DNA from: Branchiibius cervicis
GTDB taxonomy: Bacteria; Actinomycetota; Actinomycetes; Actinomycetales; Dermatophilaceae
NCBI RefSeq assembly: GCF_042661605.1
Contig: NZ_JBHSWJ010000002.1
Location: forward strand, 1,178,001 to 1,242,000
Direction: 5' to 3'
Length of the DNA stretch: 64,000 bases
Shown here: positions 18,301 to 27,326 of the stretch, in pieces
How the letters are laid out: every line of letters starts with the position of its first letter
How positions within the stretch are numbered: the first letter of the stretch is position 1
The notes under the pieces: generated by a model
Database searches by the model: none
The model's input: the letters and a program-made list of their open reading frames with translations, nothing else
Told to the model about the DNA's origin: nothing
Translations under genes and position numbers: made by a program

Positions 18301-18875
18301 CGTTGTTCGGGATCGAGCGCATCCTGGCCAGTCATGCCGATGTCTCCATCGCCAAGTTGCACGGCGACGAAGCACCGGACGACGGCTCGATGGTGACCAT
18401 CGCCGGACTGATCACGGCGGTGCAGCTCAAACGCAACAAGCAGGGTGAGACCTGGGCTATCGCGACGGTCGAAGACCTCGAGGGATCGATCGACGTGATG
18501 TTTTTCGCCAAGACCTACATGACGGTCCAGACGATGCTGACCCCTGACACTGTCTGTGTCATCAAGGGCCGGCTGCGGTTCCGCGACGAAGAAGTGTCGA
18601 TCCACGCCCAGGATCTGAAGCTGCCGGAGTTGCGCACCGACGCTCGGGGTCCGGTCACGCTCGTCATGCCGCTGTCCCTGGCCAATGAGGGCACGGTGCA
18701 GCGGTTGCGATCGGTGCTCGGCGGCCATCCGGGTGCGACCGAGGTGCATCTACGTCTGGTCCAACCGGGCCGCACCGTGACGATGAAGCTGGACGACGAG
18801 TGGCGGGTCACGACCTCACCAGCCCTCTTCGGTGACCTGAAGGCGCTGCTGGGACCCAGTTGCGTGGCAGGCTGA
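15318..18875 (+). CDS. dnaE: DnaE, DNA polymerase III alpha subunit
   Basis: 1185 aa replicative polymerase. The N-terminal PHP domain (FVHLHVHTEYSMLDGAAK, MSDHGNMFGAYDLY) is followed by the palm with catalytic aspartates in PDVDLDFDDRQRDKM, the fingers (GTGVHAAAVILS, MDFLGLRNLGIID) and a C-terminal OB fold (GSMVTIAGLITAVQLKRNKQGE). Length and order match DnaE1 of actinobacteria. A TAGAAT hexamer at about 15304-15309 could be the -10 of its own promoter. Confidence 0.96.
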   Translation: MSSDPGFVHLHVHTEYSMLDGAAKVKPLLAEAENLGMPAIAMSDHGNMFGAYDLYTAAKGGPVKPILGIEAYLAPSSRHSRTQEFWARDGARGDDASAEGGKDVSGGGRYTHMTMWAKDSRGLRNLFRLSSLASYEGYYMKPRMDRELLSQYGEGIIATTGCPSGEVQTRLRLGQFDAALQAAADYQDIFGKENFFLELMDHGLDIERSVRSGLLDIAGRLDLPLLATNDSHYITKDQADSHDDLLCVGVGRNKDDPRRFKFNGDGYYIKTAAEMREVFRELPEACDNTLRVAEMVGDYDEVFTYVDRMPQFPDVPEGQTQAAYLREQIALGVKDRFGDDAPQEVWDRIETEMAVIEPMGFSSYFLVVADICKYARDNGVPLGPGRGSAAGSLVAYLTRIIELNPLEHGLLFERFLNPERISPPDVDLDFDDRQRDKMVRYVTEKYGAEFTAQVNTFSTIKAKAAVKDANRILGFPFALGDKITKAMPPDVQGKGVPLKDLFNAEHPRYAEGGDFRALYSAEPEVKKVVDTAMGLEGLTRGTGVHAAAVILSAEPLLDLIPLHRRDKDGTIITGFSYPQCEEMGLVKMDFLGLRNLGIIDQALKNIEANRGEQLTTENIPLDDPTTYQLLGRGDTLGVFQLDGGGMRTLLKQMAPTGFADITAVLALYRPGPMAANAHTDYADRKNGRKPIQPIHPELKAALDPILGETYHLLIYQEQIMAIARELAGYTLGGADLLRRAMGKKKPEILAKEFDNFSSGMAANGYSPKATQALWDVMLPFAGYAFNKSHAAGYALVSCWTAYLKANYPAEYAAALLTSVQDDKTKMATYLADTRQLGIKVLPPDVNESMADFAAVGQDIRFGLAAVRNVGASVVEGIVAAREEKGKFTSFEDFLRKVPAQVCNKRTVESLIKAGAFDDLGHLRQGLVHVHETYVDSLVEEKRHEAVGQDSLFGGFGDDEGVQLAALPPVPEIEWDKQTLLAFERDMLGLYVSDHPLFGIERILASHADVSIAKLHGDEAPDDGSMVTIAGLITAVQLKRNKQGETWAIATVEDLEGSIDVMFFAKTYMTVQTMLTPDTVCVIKGRLRFRDEEVSIHAQDLKLPELRTDARGPVTLVMPLSLANEGTVQRLRSVLGGHPGATEVHLRLVQPGRTVTMKLDDEWRVTTSPALFGDLKALLGPSCVAG

Positions 18876-18899
18876 ACCACCGCAGTCGATAAGCCACGC

Positions 18900-18934
18900 G
18901 TTTGGGTTATGGTCTGCATCAGTTTGCGTTATGG
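18900..18934 (+). promoter_or_regulatory. Two 13-bp direct repeats upstream of the sugar ABC operon
   Basis: gtttgggttatgg (18900-18912) and gtttgcgttatgg (18922-18934) match at 12 of 13 positions. They lie 22 bp apart start-to-start, about two helical turns, and 29 bp upstream of the lipoprotein start. The layout suits an activator or repressor site. The binding protein is unknown. Confidence 0.35.
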
Positions 18935-18962
18935 ATGCGCGGCGGTCGAAAGGACGGCAACG

Positions 18963-20248
18963 ATGACGGGATCTGCAGCGAGCGGGGCCACCCGACGCAG
19001 TGTGCTGGGTGCGGCCGGAGCGGGTCTGGCCGGCTTGGCGCTGGCCGCGTGCGGTGGTAATACCGGCCGGCCGGCCGACGGCGGTTCGAGTGCCGGCGGC
19101 AAACCGACGCTGGCGCAGTGGTACCACCAGTACGGCGAGGACGGGACCGAGGCCGCCGTCAAGCGGTTCGCCGCGGCGTACCCGAACGCCACCGTCAACG
19201 TCACCTGGGTGCCCGGTGACTACGACAAGAAGGTTGCCGCCTCCTCCTGACCAACGCCGGCCCGGACGTCTTCGAGGCGGGTAACGGTCCGACCATCGAC
19301 ATGATCACGGGCAACCAGGTGGTCGACCTCAGCGAGTTGCTTGGCGACGCCAAGTCCGATTTCACTCCTGCCATGCTCGAGCGGATGACCTACGAGGGCA
19401 AGCTCTACGGGATCCCCCAGGTCATCGATCTGCAACTGCTGGTCTACCGTCCGTCACTGCTGCAGCAGGCGGGTGTGCAACCACCCAAGACCCTTGACGA
19501 ATTGATCGACGCGGCAGGCAAACTCACCCAGGGGAAGGTCAAGGGGCTCTTCCTCGGCAACGACGGCGGTGCCGGGGTGGTGGGCGGCCCCGTGCTGTGG
19601 TCGTCCGGGCACGATTACCTCACCAGTGACCACAAGCCGGACTTCAACAATGCCGAGGTGCAAGGGGCGCTGGCCAAGCTGCACACCCTCTTCGGTTCCG
19701 GGCACCTCCTGCTCGGCGCCCCGGCGGATTGGTCCGAGCCCAACGCGATCGCCCAAGGGCTTACCGCGATGCAGTGGACGGGACTGTGGGCTCTGCCCCA
19801 ACTGCTCAAGACCCTCGGGGACGACCTCGGAGTGCTTCCGTTCCCGGCCATCGGATCGGCCGGCCGGCAGTCGGTCCCGTTCGGCGCCTACGCGTCCGCC
19901 GTCAGCGCCAAATCCGGCCACGTCGATGCAGCGAAGGCGTTCGTGAAATGGCTCTGGGTCGACCAGACCGACAAACAACTCGAGTGGGCGCAGTCGTATG
20001 GCTTCCACATCCCGGCCCGCACCAGTCTGATCGCGAAGGCGGACAAGCTGAAGTCGGGAGTCGCGGCGCAAGCGGCCGGGTTCGTCAACAGCTACGGCCA
20101 CGCGCAGACCCCGTTGCTGTGGACGCCGACCAGTTCCGCCGCGTTCAGTGACGCCGTCGACAAGATCATCCGCTCCGGCGCAAACCCGGCCAGTACCCTC
20201 GCTGCCGTGGAGAGCACCGTCAGCACCGAGTTGAAACGGTTCGCGTAA
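18963..20248 (+). pseudogene. Extracellular solute-binding lipoprotein of a sugar ABC importer, frame-broken
   Basis: Family 1 solute-binding protein. The N-terminus has a twin-arginine and lipobox signal (TRRSVLGAAGAGLAGLALAACGG). The mature part starts LAQWYHQYGEDGTEAAVKRF and, after the break, continues NAGPDVFEAGNGPTIDMI ... YEGKLYGIPQVIDLQLLVYRPSLLQQAG ... GLTAMQWTGLWALPQLLK ... FGAYASAVSAKSGHVDAAKAFVKWLW. The frames join if one base is missing at about 19244-19250, giving about 428 aa. No other decay is seen, so a sequencing deletion is plausible. It heads the importer operon. The substrate is probably a mono- or oligosaccharide (inference from the MalE-like family). Confidence 0.8.
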
Positions 20249-20255
20249 CCCGTAG

Positions 20256-21220
20256 ATGAGTACGACGTCCGCCGACGCAGCGGGTACCCCGGGCGGCCGC
20301 CCGCCGTACCCGCTCGTCGTCGCTTTTCCACTAGCCCGCACCTGTGGTTCTGGATCTTCACCGGGCCGTTCCTCGCCGGGCTGTTGGTCTTCACCGTCAT
20401 CCCGATCATCTGGTCGATCTACCTGTCGTTCTTCGAAGCCCGCAACACCGTCACCCCGACGCAGTTCGTGGGGTTGGGGAACTACGCCCGGATGCTGTCG
20501 GATCCGGCGTTCCGCTCCAGCCTGCTGACCTTCGTGGTGTTCGCGGTGTTCATCGTCCCGACCACCTTCGCGCTATCCCTTGCGTTGGCCGTTCTGGTCA
20601 ACAGTGTGCGCTTCGCGCAGGCATTCTTCCGGTCGGTGTTCTTCCTGCCGATCGCCTGTTCCTATGTCGCGGCCGCGCTGATCTGGCGCAACTCGCTCTT
20701 CTCCGGGGTCAGCTCGGGTCTGGTCAACAGCGTGCTCGCCCTGTTCGGCCAGGATCCGGTCGCGTGGCTGTCGGTGGTGCAACCGCCCTGGTACTGGTTG
20801 GTGATCACCACGGTCCGCCTCTGGTTGCAGGTCGGGTTCTACATGGTGCTCTTCCTGGCGGCGCTGCAGCGCATCCCGCGCGGTCAGTACGAAGCCGCTG
20901 CGCTCGATGGTGCCGTCGGCTGGAAGGCGTTCCGCTACATCACCTTCCCGCAGTTGCGCGCCACCTCGACTGCGGTGCTGATGCTGTTGCTGGTCAACGC
21001 GTTCCAGGCGTTCGATGAGTTCTACAACCTCATGGTCAACAGCTCCGGCACCTATCCGCCCTACGCTCGCCCGCCGCTGGTCTACCTCTACAACATTGCT
21101 TTGGGCAGCGTGCAGGACTTCGGCAACGGCAGCGCGGGCGCGGTCATCCTGACCTTGATCATCGCGATCTTCGCGCTGCTGCAGGGCCGGCTCACCGGCC
21201 TGGGTAGAAGGGCGCAGTGA
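20256..21220 (+). CDS. ABC sugar importer permease 1 (MalF/UgpA type)
   Basis: Six-helix binding-protein-dependent permease. FWIFTGPFLAGLLVFTVIPIIWSIYLSFF starts the body, and the EAA loop is EAAALDGAVGWKAFRYITFPQL, which contacts the ATPase. ATG 20256, 7 bp after the lipoprotein stop, gives MSTTSADAAGTPGGRPPYP but in another frame. One missing base near 20311-20315 would join it to ARRRFSTSPHLWFW. As deposited, the body has only a TTG at 20384 as an in-frame start, inside helix 1. About 321 aa when joined. No ATPase gene is in the operon; a shared MsiK-type ATPase elsewhere is likely. Confidence 0.82.
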
Positions 21221-22074
21221 TGGCCGCCGTGGGACTGGATCGCAGTTCGTCGCGGGTGGCGACGACCGCACGCTACTTCGTGCTGGTAGCGCTGGCGCTG
21301 GTCTTCCTGGTGCCGTTCTACCTGATGGTTCGCAACGCCCTGTCAACCGATGCGCAGATCACCAACCCCGAGGGCTGGACCTGGTTCCCGAGCAACCCGC
21401 AGTGGTCCAACATCACCGAGGTCTTCTCCGACTCATCGGTCCCCTTGGCGCACAGTCTGTTGAACTCCGCGATCATCGCCGTCACGCAGACCGTGGTCGT
21501 GCTGGTGATCTCCGCGATGGCCGGCTACGGGTTGGCACGCGCACGGGTGCCTTACGCCAACGCGGTGTTCTACCTGGTCCTGGCCACGCTGCTGATCCCC
21601 GCGGCCGTCACCTTTGTGCCGACCTTCGTGATGGTGTCCACGCTCGGCTGGGTCTCCACCCTGCGCGGATTGATCGTGCCGGGGCTGTTCCAGGCATTGG
21701 CGACTTTCCTGTTCCGGCAGCACTTCCTGGGCTACCCCCGGGAGTTGGAGGAGGCGGCGATGATCGACGGCGCCGGGCCGTGGCGGACCTTCTGGCGGAT
21801 CGTCATGCCCACCTCCGGCGGGATGCTCGCCGCGGTCGGCACCATCACCTTCATCGGCAGTTGGAACGCCTTCCTCTGGCCACTGGTCATCGGCCAGGAC
21901 CAAAGCTCGTGGACCGTGCAGTTGTCGCTGTCGACCTACGTGACCGCGCAGAGCGTCAATCTGCACGGCATGTTCATGGCTGCCCTGATCTCCATGCTCC
22001 CGTTGTTGCTGATGTTCCTGCTGCTGCAGCGCTGGATCGTCGCGGGGGTGGAGCAAACCGGGATCAACGAGTGA
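21217..22074 (+). CDS. ABC sugar importer permease 2 (MalG/UgpE type)
   Basis: 285 aa. Six membrane helices. The EAA loop is EEAAMIDGAGPWRTFWRIVMPTSGG. NPEGWTWFPSNPQWSNITEVF is typical of the periplasmic segment of MalG-like permeases. Starts at GTG 21217 or the adjacent ATG 21220, overlapping the stop of permease 1. It pairs with that permease to form the channel. Confidence 0.92.
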   Translation: MMAAVGLDRSSSRVATTARYFVLVALALVFLVPFYLMVRNALSTDAQITNPEGWTWFPSNPQWSNITEVFSDSSVPLAHSLLNSAIIAVTQTVVVLVISAMAGYGLARARVPYANAVFYLVLATLLIPAAVTFVPTFVMVSTLGWVSTLRGLIVPGLFQALATFLFRQHFLGYPRELEEAAMIDGAGPWRTFWRIVMPTSGGMLAAVGTITFIGSWNAFLWPLVIGQDQSSWTVQLSLSTYVTAQSVNLHGMFMAALISMLPLLLMFLLLQRWIVAGVEQTGINE

Positions 22075-22090
22075 CCGTAGATTTGCTCGG

Positions 22091-24190
22091 GTGAGTTCTG
22101 CTGCCGTGCCGCCCGTCGCACCCCGCCGTGATCGCCTCCGTGAGCACCACGGGGACCGGTTCCTCGACCCCTGGGCCTGGCTCGACCAGCGTGAAGATCC
22201 CGACGTCCTGGCGCACATCGACGCCGAGAACGACTACACCGCCGCCCGCACCGCCCACCTGGGAGCGGCTCAGAACAATCTGTTCGCCGAACTGAAGTCG
22301 CACATCCGCGAGACCGATGTCAGCGTCCCGGTGCGCGCCGACAACTACTGGTATTACTCGCGCACCCGCGAAGGTGAGCAGTACGAGATCCACTGCCGAT
22401 CGCCGTACGTCGAGGGGCTGGGTCGCCCGGACCCCGAAGGTGACGTGCCCGGCGAGCAGGTGCTGCTCGACCTGAACGCCGAAGCGGGGGCCCACGAGTT
22501 CTATGAGGTCGGCGGTCTCGAGATCAGTGCGGACGAGCAGCTGCTGGCCATCCTGGCCGACACCACCGGCGACGAGCGCTACGACCTGCAGGTGCGGCGG
22601 ATCATCGACGGCGTGGTCCTCGACGATGTCGTGCGCGGTGTCGTCTACGGTCTGGCCTGGTCTCGTGATGGCCGGTACGTGTTCTACACCCGCTGCGACG
22701 AGGCATGGCGCACCAACCAGGTGTGGCGCCACGAGATCGGAAAGCCCACCGACACAGACGTATTGGTGTTGCAGGAAGATGATCCGAAATTCGATCTGGG
22801 GATCGAGACCAGTCGCGACGAGCAGTGGCTGCTGATCGGTGCCGGCTCCAAGACAACGACCGAGTTCCGGGTGCTCGACCTCAACTCGCCCCTGGCCGAG
22901 CCGATCCTGATCGAGCCGCGCAGCCAGGGTGTCGAGTACGTCCCCGAGATCGATGGCGACCGGTTGCTGATCGTGCACAACCTCGACCGGCCGGACTTCG
23001 ACCTGGCCGCTGCCCCGCTGGCTGACCCGGGCCGGGCGAACTGGCAGCCCGTGCTGACCGGGGAGGGCACGGAGCGGATCGCGGCGGCGCACGCCTTCGC
23101 ATCCTTCGTGGCGGTCTCGATGCGTCGCGAGGGCCTGCCGGCGGTGCGCGTGCTGCCGAAGGAGGGCGACGGTTTCGGTGCGCCGATCGACCTGCCGGTG
23201 GACAGCGAACTCACCAGTGTCACCGTCGGATCCAACCCGATGTACGACACCTCGGTGCTGCAGATCAGCAGTACCTCGTTCCTGCGGCCCCGCGCGATCG
23301 GCGAATTCGACCCGGCCACCGGGCAGGTGCAGATCCTGCGGCAACGACCGGTGCCCGGCTTCGACTCCTCGCAGTACGTCGAGCGGCGGCTATGGGTAAC
23401 CGCCCGCGACGGCGCATCGGTGCCGGTGTCGGTCATCCATCGCCGCGATGTGCGTCCGGATCGCGCCAACCCGGGGTACGTGTACGGGTACGGCGCCTAC
23501 GAGCACCCGACGGATCCGGCCGTGCGGGTGTCCTGGCTGCCGCTGCTCGAACGCGGCGTCGTCGTCGCTATCGCGCATGTGCGTGGCGGTGGCGAGTTGG
23601 GCCGCGCGTGGTACGACGGCGGCCGGTTGCTGGCCAAGAGGAACAGCTTCACCGACTTCGTCGACGTCGGGCACGCGTTGATCGACGAGGGCTGGGTGGC
23701 GGCCGATCGCCTTGTCGCGGAGGGAGGTTCGGCTGGAGGTCTGTTGATAGGCGCCGCGGTCAACGAGGACCCGTCACTGTTCCGAGCGGTCATCGCGGCC
23801 GTCCCCTTCGTCGATGCGTTGACCACGATCCTGGACCCGAGTCTGCCGCTGACCACGGGGGAGTGGGAGGAGTGGGGCAACCCGCTGGCCGACCCGGAGG
23901 TCTACGCGTACATGAAGTCCTACACGCCGTACGAGAACGTCGCAGCGGCGGACTATCCCTCGATCCTGGCCACGACCAGTCTTCACGACACCCGGGTCTT
24001 CTTCACCGAACCGGCCAAGTGGGTGCAGCAGCTGCGCGCAACAGTGACCAGCGACCCGCAGAAGAGGCCAGTACTGCTGAAGACGGAGACCGCGGCCGGT
24101 CACGGCGGGCAGTCCGGGCGCTACGACGCGTTGCGCGATGTCGCCTTCGAGCTGGCGTTCCTGCTGGACCAGATGGGGATCTCAGGTTAA
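22091..24190 (+). CDS. ptrB: Oligopeptidase B (prolyl oligopeptidase family S9A)
   Basis: 699 aa, no signal peptide. The N-terminal beta-propeller starts with the family signature DPWAWLDQREDPDVLAHIDAEN. The C-terminal alpha/beta-hydrolase carries the nucleophile Ser in EGGSAGGLLIG, the acid Asp in TSLHDTRVFF and the His in TAAGHGGQSGRYD. It cleaves short peptides after basic residues. It starts 16 bp after the permease, so it may be co-transcribed with the importer, although a functional link is not obvious. Its 3' end overlaps the convergent HIT gene by 9 bp. Confidence 0.93.
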   Translation: MSSAAVPPVAPRRDRLREHHGDRFLDPWAWLDQREDPDVLAHIDAENDYTAARTAHLGAAQNNLFAELKSHIRETDVSVPVRADNYWYYSRTREGEQYEIHCRSPYVEGLGRPDPEGDVPGEQVLLDLNAEAGAHEFYEVGGLEISADEQLLAILADTTGDERYDLQVRRIIDGVVLDDVVRGVVYGLAWSRDGRYVFYTRCDEAWRTNQVWRHEIGKPTDTDVLVLQEDDPKFDLGIETSRDEQWLLIGAGSKTTTEFRVLDLNSPLAEPILIEPRSQGVEYVPEIDGDRLLIVHNLDRPDFDLAAAPLADPGRANWQPVLTGEGTERIAAAHAFASFVAVSMRREGLPAVRVLPKEGDGFGAPIDLPVDSELTSVTVGSNPMYDTSVLQISSTSFLRPRAIGEFDPATGQVQILRQRPVPGFDSSQYVERRLWVTARDGASVPVSVIHRRDVRPDRANPGYVYGYGAYEHPTDPAVRVSWLPLLERGVVVAIAHVRGGGELGRAWYDGGRLLAKRNSFTDFVDVGHALIDEGWVAADRLVAEGGSAGGLLIGAAVNEDPSLFRAVIAAVPFVDALTTILDPSLPLTTGEWEEWGNPLADPEVYAYMKSYTPYENVAAADYPSILATTSLHDTRVFFTEPAKWVQQLRATVTSDPQKRPVLLKTETAAGHGGQSGRYDALRDVAFELAFLLDQMGISG

Positions 24191-24592
24191 AGCGGCACGG
24201 ATCCGGTCGGCGTACTCCTGCGCTTCACCCTCCGCGTACTTCGTGCGCGGCCAGAAGAAGCCCCGAAGGCCGTCGCCCTTGGTGCGGGGCACCACGTGGG
24301 TGTGCAGGTGCGGCACCGACTGGCTGACCACGTTGTTCTCGGCGACCCACGTCCCCTGCGCGCCGAGCGCCGCAGGTAAGGCGACTGAAATACGTTGCAC
24401 CGCAGCGAAATACGGGGCCAGGAGCTCGGCAGGTAGATCGCCGAGGGTGACGACGTGGTCGAGCGGAACGACGAGGACATGTCCTTTGAAAACCGGTCTG
24501 ACGTCCAGGAAGGCCATCGCGTGCTCGTCACGCGCGACGACGAATGCCGGTGTGTCGCCGGCGATGATGGAGCAGAAGACGCAGCCGCTCAG
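24182..24592 (-). CDS. HIT-family nucleotide-binding hydrolase
   Basis: About 136 aa. The histidine triad is SVPHLHTHVVP, and an N-terminal CVFCSIIAGDTPAFVV (CxxC zinc site) precedes FLDVRPVFKGHVLVVPLDHV. The region upstream of the internal ATG at 24517 is clearly coding, but the only start-like codon before CVFC is CTG at 24592, overlapping the stop of the neighbouring gene. A missing base there would also explain it. Family members hydrolyse nucleoside phosphoramidates or dinucleotides. Confidence 0.82.
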   Translation of the reverse strand: MSGCVFCSIIAGDTPAFVVARDEHAMAFLDVRPVFKGHVLVVPLDHVVTLGDLPAELLAPYFAAVQRISVALPAALGAQGTWVAENNVVSQSVPHLHTHVVPRTKGDGLRGFFWPRTKYAEGEAQEYADRIRAALT

Positions 24593-25059
24593 GACGCCTC
24601 GACCTCGGCCTTGATCCGCTGAAGTGTCCTGTGCATGTCCGCCTTGAGCACCGTCTCGAAGTTGGTGTTGCCGCCGAAGAACTTATCGACCAGGAAATGC
24701 GAGATGCTCGAGGTTCCATCGGCAACGTCGCGGGTCTCGACGATCCTCGTGCGGGTGCCGCCGTCGAGCGGCTCGAGGTCGTAGCTCCATCGGGCTTTGT
24801 TCTCGCGGACCTTGAACATCAGCCGTTTGTCGGGCTCGAAGTCCTTGACCATCGAGGTGGTCGGCCAGATCCGCCAGCCCGCCTTGTTGATGTTGATCAT
24901 CTTGGCGCCCTTGCCCGACCCGCGCAGGAAGGTGCGGAACGTCTGCGGGCTCCAGCGCGCCATGGCCGGAAGGTCGGAGACGAGCGCCCACACCGCGGCC
25001 GGGGGTGCGTCGACCTCAATCTCGGCCTGCAGGTTGTTCGGGGCGGGCTTGTCGGCCAT
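24589..25059 (-). CDS. SRPBCC (polyketide cyclase/START-like) family protein
   Basis: 156 aa. The pattern NLQAEIEVDAPPAAVWALVSDLPAMARWSP is the usual opening of the hydrophobic-pocket fold, and SYDLEPLDGGTRTRIVETRDV is its central strand pair. The ligand is unknown. ATG 25059 has GGAGG at good spacing. Divergent from the YhhN gene with a 54-bp gap; the two may share control. Confidence 0.82.
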   Translation of the reverse strand: MADKPAPNNLQAEIEVDAPPAAVWALVSDLPAMARWSPQTFRTFLRGSGKGAKMININKAGWRIWPTTSMVKDFEPDKRLMFKVRENKARWSYDLEPLDGGTRTRIVETRDVADGTSSISHFLVDKFFGGNTNFETVLKADMHRTLQRIKAEVEAS

Positions 25060-25113
25060 GGATCCTCCAGCTCGATTTACAGATGTAGTGACACAGATTA
25101 CATACTGGGCCGC

Positions 25114-25809
25114 ATGCCGTCGTGGTCCCGCCTTCGAGCCGCTGTCGTCGCTGCGGTGCGGCGTCGTCCCGAACTGGTCGCCTACGTGCCGCTGGCGACG
25201 GTCACAGCACTGTCCGGAGCACTCGATCGGCGCCGAGTGCACGCGGTGACCAAGTCCGTCCTGGTCCCGACCTTGCAGGCCGGCGCCTGCGCCCGGGGCA
25301 GCCGCGACCCGTTGCTGTACGCCGCGAGCAGCGCCGGGTGGCTTGGCGACATCCTGCTGCTCCCGCGAAGGGGCAAGCCGTCAGTCGAAGCGCAGCGGCA
25401 TCAATTGCGCTCGGGCGCAGTTGCGTTCGGCGTGCAGCAGATCGGTTACATGGCCATGATGGCGCGCAACGGAGTCCGGCCCAAGGCCGGTCGGATGGCC
25501 GCGGTCGTTCCCTGGCTGGCGTGCCTCTCGGTGCTGGACATGAGGGGCGGTGAGGCGTCGGCGCCCGACCCGATCATCACGACGTACGGCGTGCTGCTGG
25601 GGGGCATGACCACGATGGCCTGGTCGGCGCCGAGCAGGGCGATGCAATGCGGGGGAGTGCTCTTCCTGGCCTCGGACTCGATGATCCTGATCCGGGAGGT
25701 GCTCCTGGAGGGACGGGTGCCGCGCGTCCTGGCCGAGGTCTTCGTGCTGGGCACCTACGCCGCAGCCCAGGCGATGCTCATCGGCGAACTGGTCACCCGG
25801 CGGCGCTGA
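25114..25809 (+). CDS. YhhN-family (lysoplasmalogenase-like) membrane protein
   Basis: 231 aa with about seven to eight hydrophobic segments. Conserved family positions include VTKSVLVPTLQAG near the N-terminus, SAGWLGDILLL, and FLASDSMILIRE toward the C-terminus (the Asp residues are the proposed catalytic acids). YhhN/TMEM86 enzymes hydrolyse lysoplasmalogens; whether this organism makes plasmalogens cannot be judged here. ATG 25114. Confidence 0.75.
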   Translation: MPSWSRLRAAVVAAVRRRPELVAYVPLATVTALSGALDRRRVHAVTKSVLVPTLQAGACARGSRDPLLYAASSAGWLGDILLLPRRGKPSVEAQRHQLRSGAVAFGVQQIGYMAMMARNGVRPKAGRMAAVVPWLACLSVLDMRGGEASAPDPIITTYGVLLGGMTTMAWSAPSRAMQCGGVLFLASDSMILIREVLLEGRVPRVLAEVFVLGTYAAAQAMLIGELVTRRR

Positions 25810-25812
25810 GCC

Positions 25813-27273
25813 TCACAGCGATGGGGAGACTTCGTGTCGACCGTGCGGGCGTCTGCGGCCGCGCAGATCGACGAGCGAGGCGATCAGCGCGACCGTGACG
25901 AGCGCCGCGGTGACCCGGATGGCGGCAGAGGCACCGTCCTGCCCGCCTGATCCGCTGGAGAAGAACACCGATCCCACGAGGGCGATGCCGGCAGCGGTCC
26001 CGATCCGCTGCCCCGTCTGCAGCATTCCGCCGGCGGTGCCCGCGCGGCGTACCGGAACGTCTTGCAGGGTGAGGGTCACGTTGGGGGAGATGACCAGACC
26101 GCTACCCAGGCCGGCAACGAGCAGCGGCCCCGCGAGCGCCCAGCCGGTCCGGGCCCCGTGCACGGTGGTCAGCACGACGTCGACGGCGATCAGGCCGATC
26201 AGGACCAGCAGCAGCCCGCCGGTGACCATCGACCGGCCGAAGCGTCCGACCAGGCGACCCGACAGGGCCGAGGTGATCGCCGATCCCGCGGCGAACGGGG
26301 TGACGGCCAGGCCGGCCATCAATGGCGAATACCCCAACGACACCTGGAAGTGGATGGTGAGGACGAAGAAGATCCCGGTGAAACCGGCGAAATAGACGGT
26401 GCCGATCACCGCGCCCGGAGTGTACCCAGGCACGGAGAAGAGGCTCAGGTCCACCAGTGGGTCGCCGCCTGCCGCGCGGTAGCGGCGTTCCCACCACACG
26501 AACCCGGCTCCGAAGAGTGCGCCGATCACGGCCAGCCACCAAGGCAGCGCAGTCCCGCCCTGTTGGCCGTTCTGCACCAGCGGTAGGAGCAGCAGGACCA
26601 CCGTGGCGCCGAGCAGCAGGACGCCGACGGGGTCCAGGTCGGCGCTGAGGTCGCGCAGTTTGTGCTTGGCGGGCGGCAGCCAGAGGCGGGCAAGGACGAC
26701 CGCAGCGACGACGATGGGGATGTTGACCAGGAAGATCCACCGCCACCCGGCATCGTCGCCCAGCCAGGACAGGATCGCTCCGCCGGTGATCGGGCCGACT
26801 GCGGTCGAGATCCCGATCGTCGCGCCGAGCAGACCGAAAGCCCGGCCCCGCTCGCTGCCGGAGAACATCTCCTGGATCAAACCGCTGACCTGCGGATTGA
26901 GAATGCCACCGCCGACGCCTTGGATCAGGCGCGCCGCGACCAGCACGGCCGGGTTCGGTGCTAGTCCGCACACGAGACTGGACACCCCGAAGACGACCAC
27001 TCCGATGATGAACATCGTCCGCCGTCCGAGCACGTCGCCCAGCCGGCCGGAGGGGACCAGCACCAGGCCGAACGTGAGCGCGTATCCCGAGACGATCCAT
27101 TGCAACTCGCTGGAGCTGGCGTGGATCCCCTTGGCGATGGCCGGGAGGGCGACGTTGACAATGGAGACGTCCAGCAGGGTCATGAATCCGGCAACCAGGC
27201 AGACCGCCAGCGCACGCCAGCGGTCGTCGTTCTCATCGGCCGTGCTGTCCTGGCTGGTTTGTCGGTTGGTCAC
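25813..27273 (-). CDS. MFS drug-efflux transporter, DHA2/EmrB-QacA type
   Basis: 486 aa, about 14 membrane helices. Motif A-like GRLGDVLGRRTMFIIGVVVF, motif C-like GPITGGAILSWLG, and the N-terminal FMTLLDVSIVNVALPAI of DHA2 exporters are present. GTG 27273 (VTNRQTSQ) is chosen because the earlier in-frame stretch is not conserved-looking. No adjacent TetR gene is evident. Convergent with YhhN, 3-bp gap. Confidence 0.9.
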   Translation of the reverse strand: MTNRQTSQDSTADENDDRWRALAVCLVAGFMTLLDVSIVNVALPAIAKGIHASSSELQWIVSGYALTFGLVLVPSGRLGDVLGRRTMFIIGVVVFGVSSLVCGLAPNPAVLVAARLIQGVGGGILNPQVSGLIQEMFSGSERGRAFGLLGATIGISTAVGPITGGAILSWLGDDAGWRWIFLVNIPIVVAAVVLARLWLPPAKHKLRDLSADLDPVGVLLLGATVVLLLLPLVQNGQQGGTALPWWLAVIGALFGAGFVWWERRYRAAGGDPLVDLSLFSVPGYTPGAVIGTVYFAGFTGIFFVLTIHFQVSLGYSPLMAGLAVTPFAAGSAITSALSGRLVGRFGRSMVTGGLLLVLIGLIAVDVVLTTVHGARTGWALAGPLLVAGLGSGLVISPNVTLTLQDVPVRRAGTAGGMLQTGQRIGTAAGIALVGSVFFSSGSGGQDGASAAIRVTAALVTVALIASLVDLRGRRRPHGRHEVSPSL

Positions 27274-27326
27274 CCGCGCAATTCTCGCCTGCCGCGGCCG
27301 AGTCGGTTGACCCGCCCGGATGGGCC

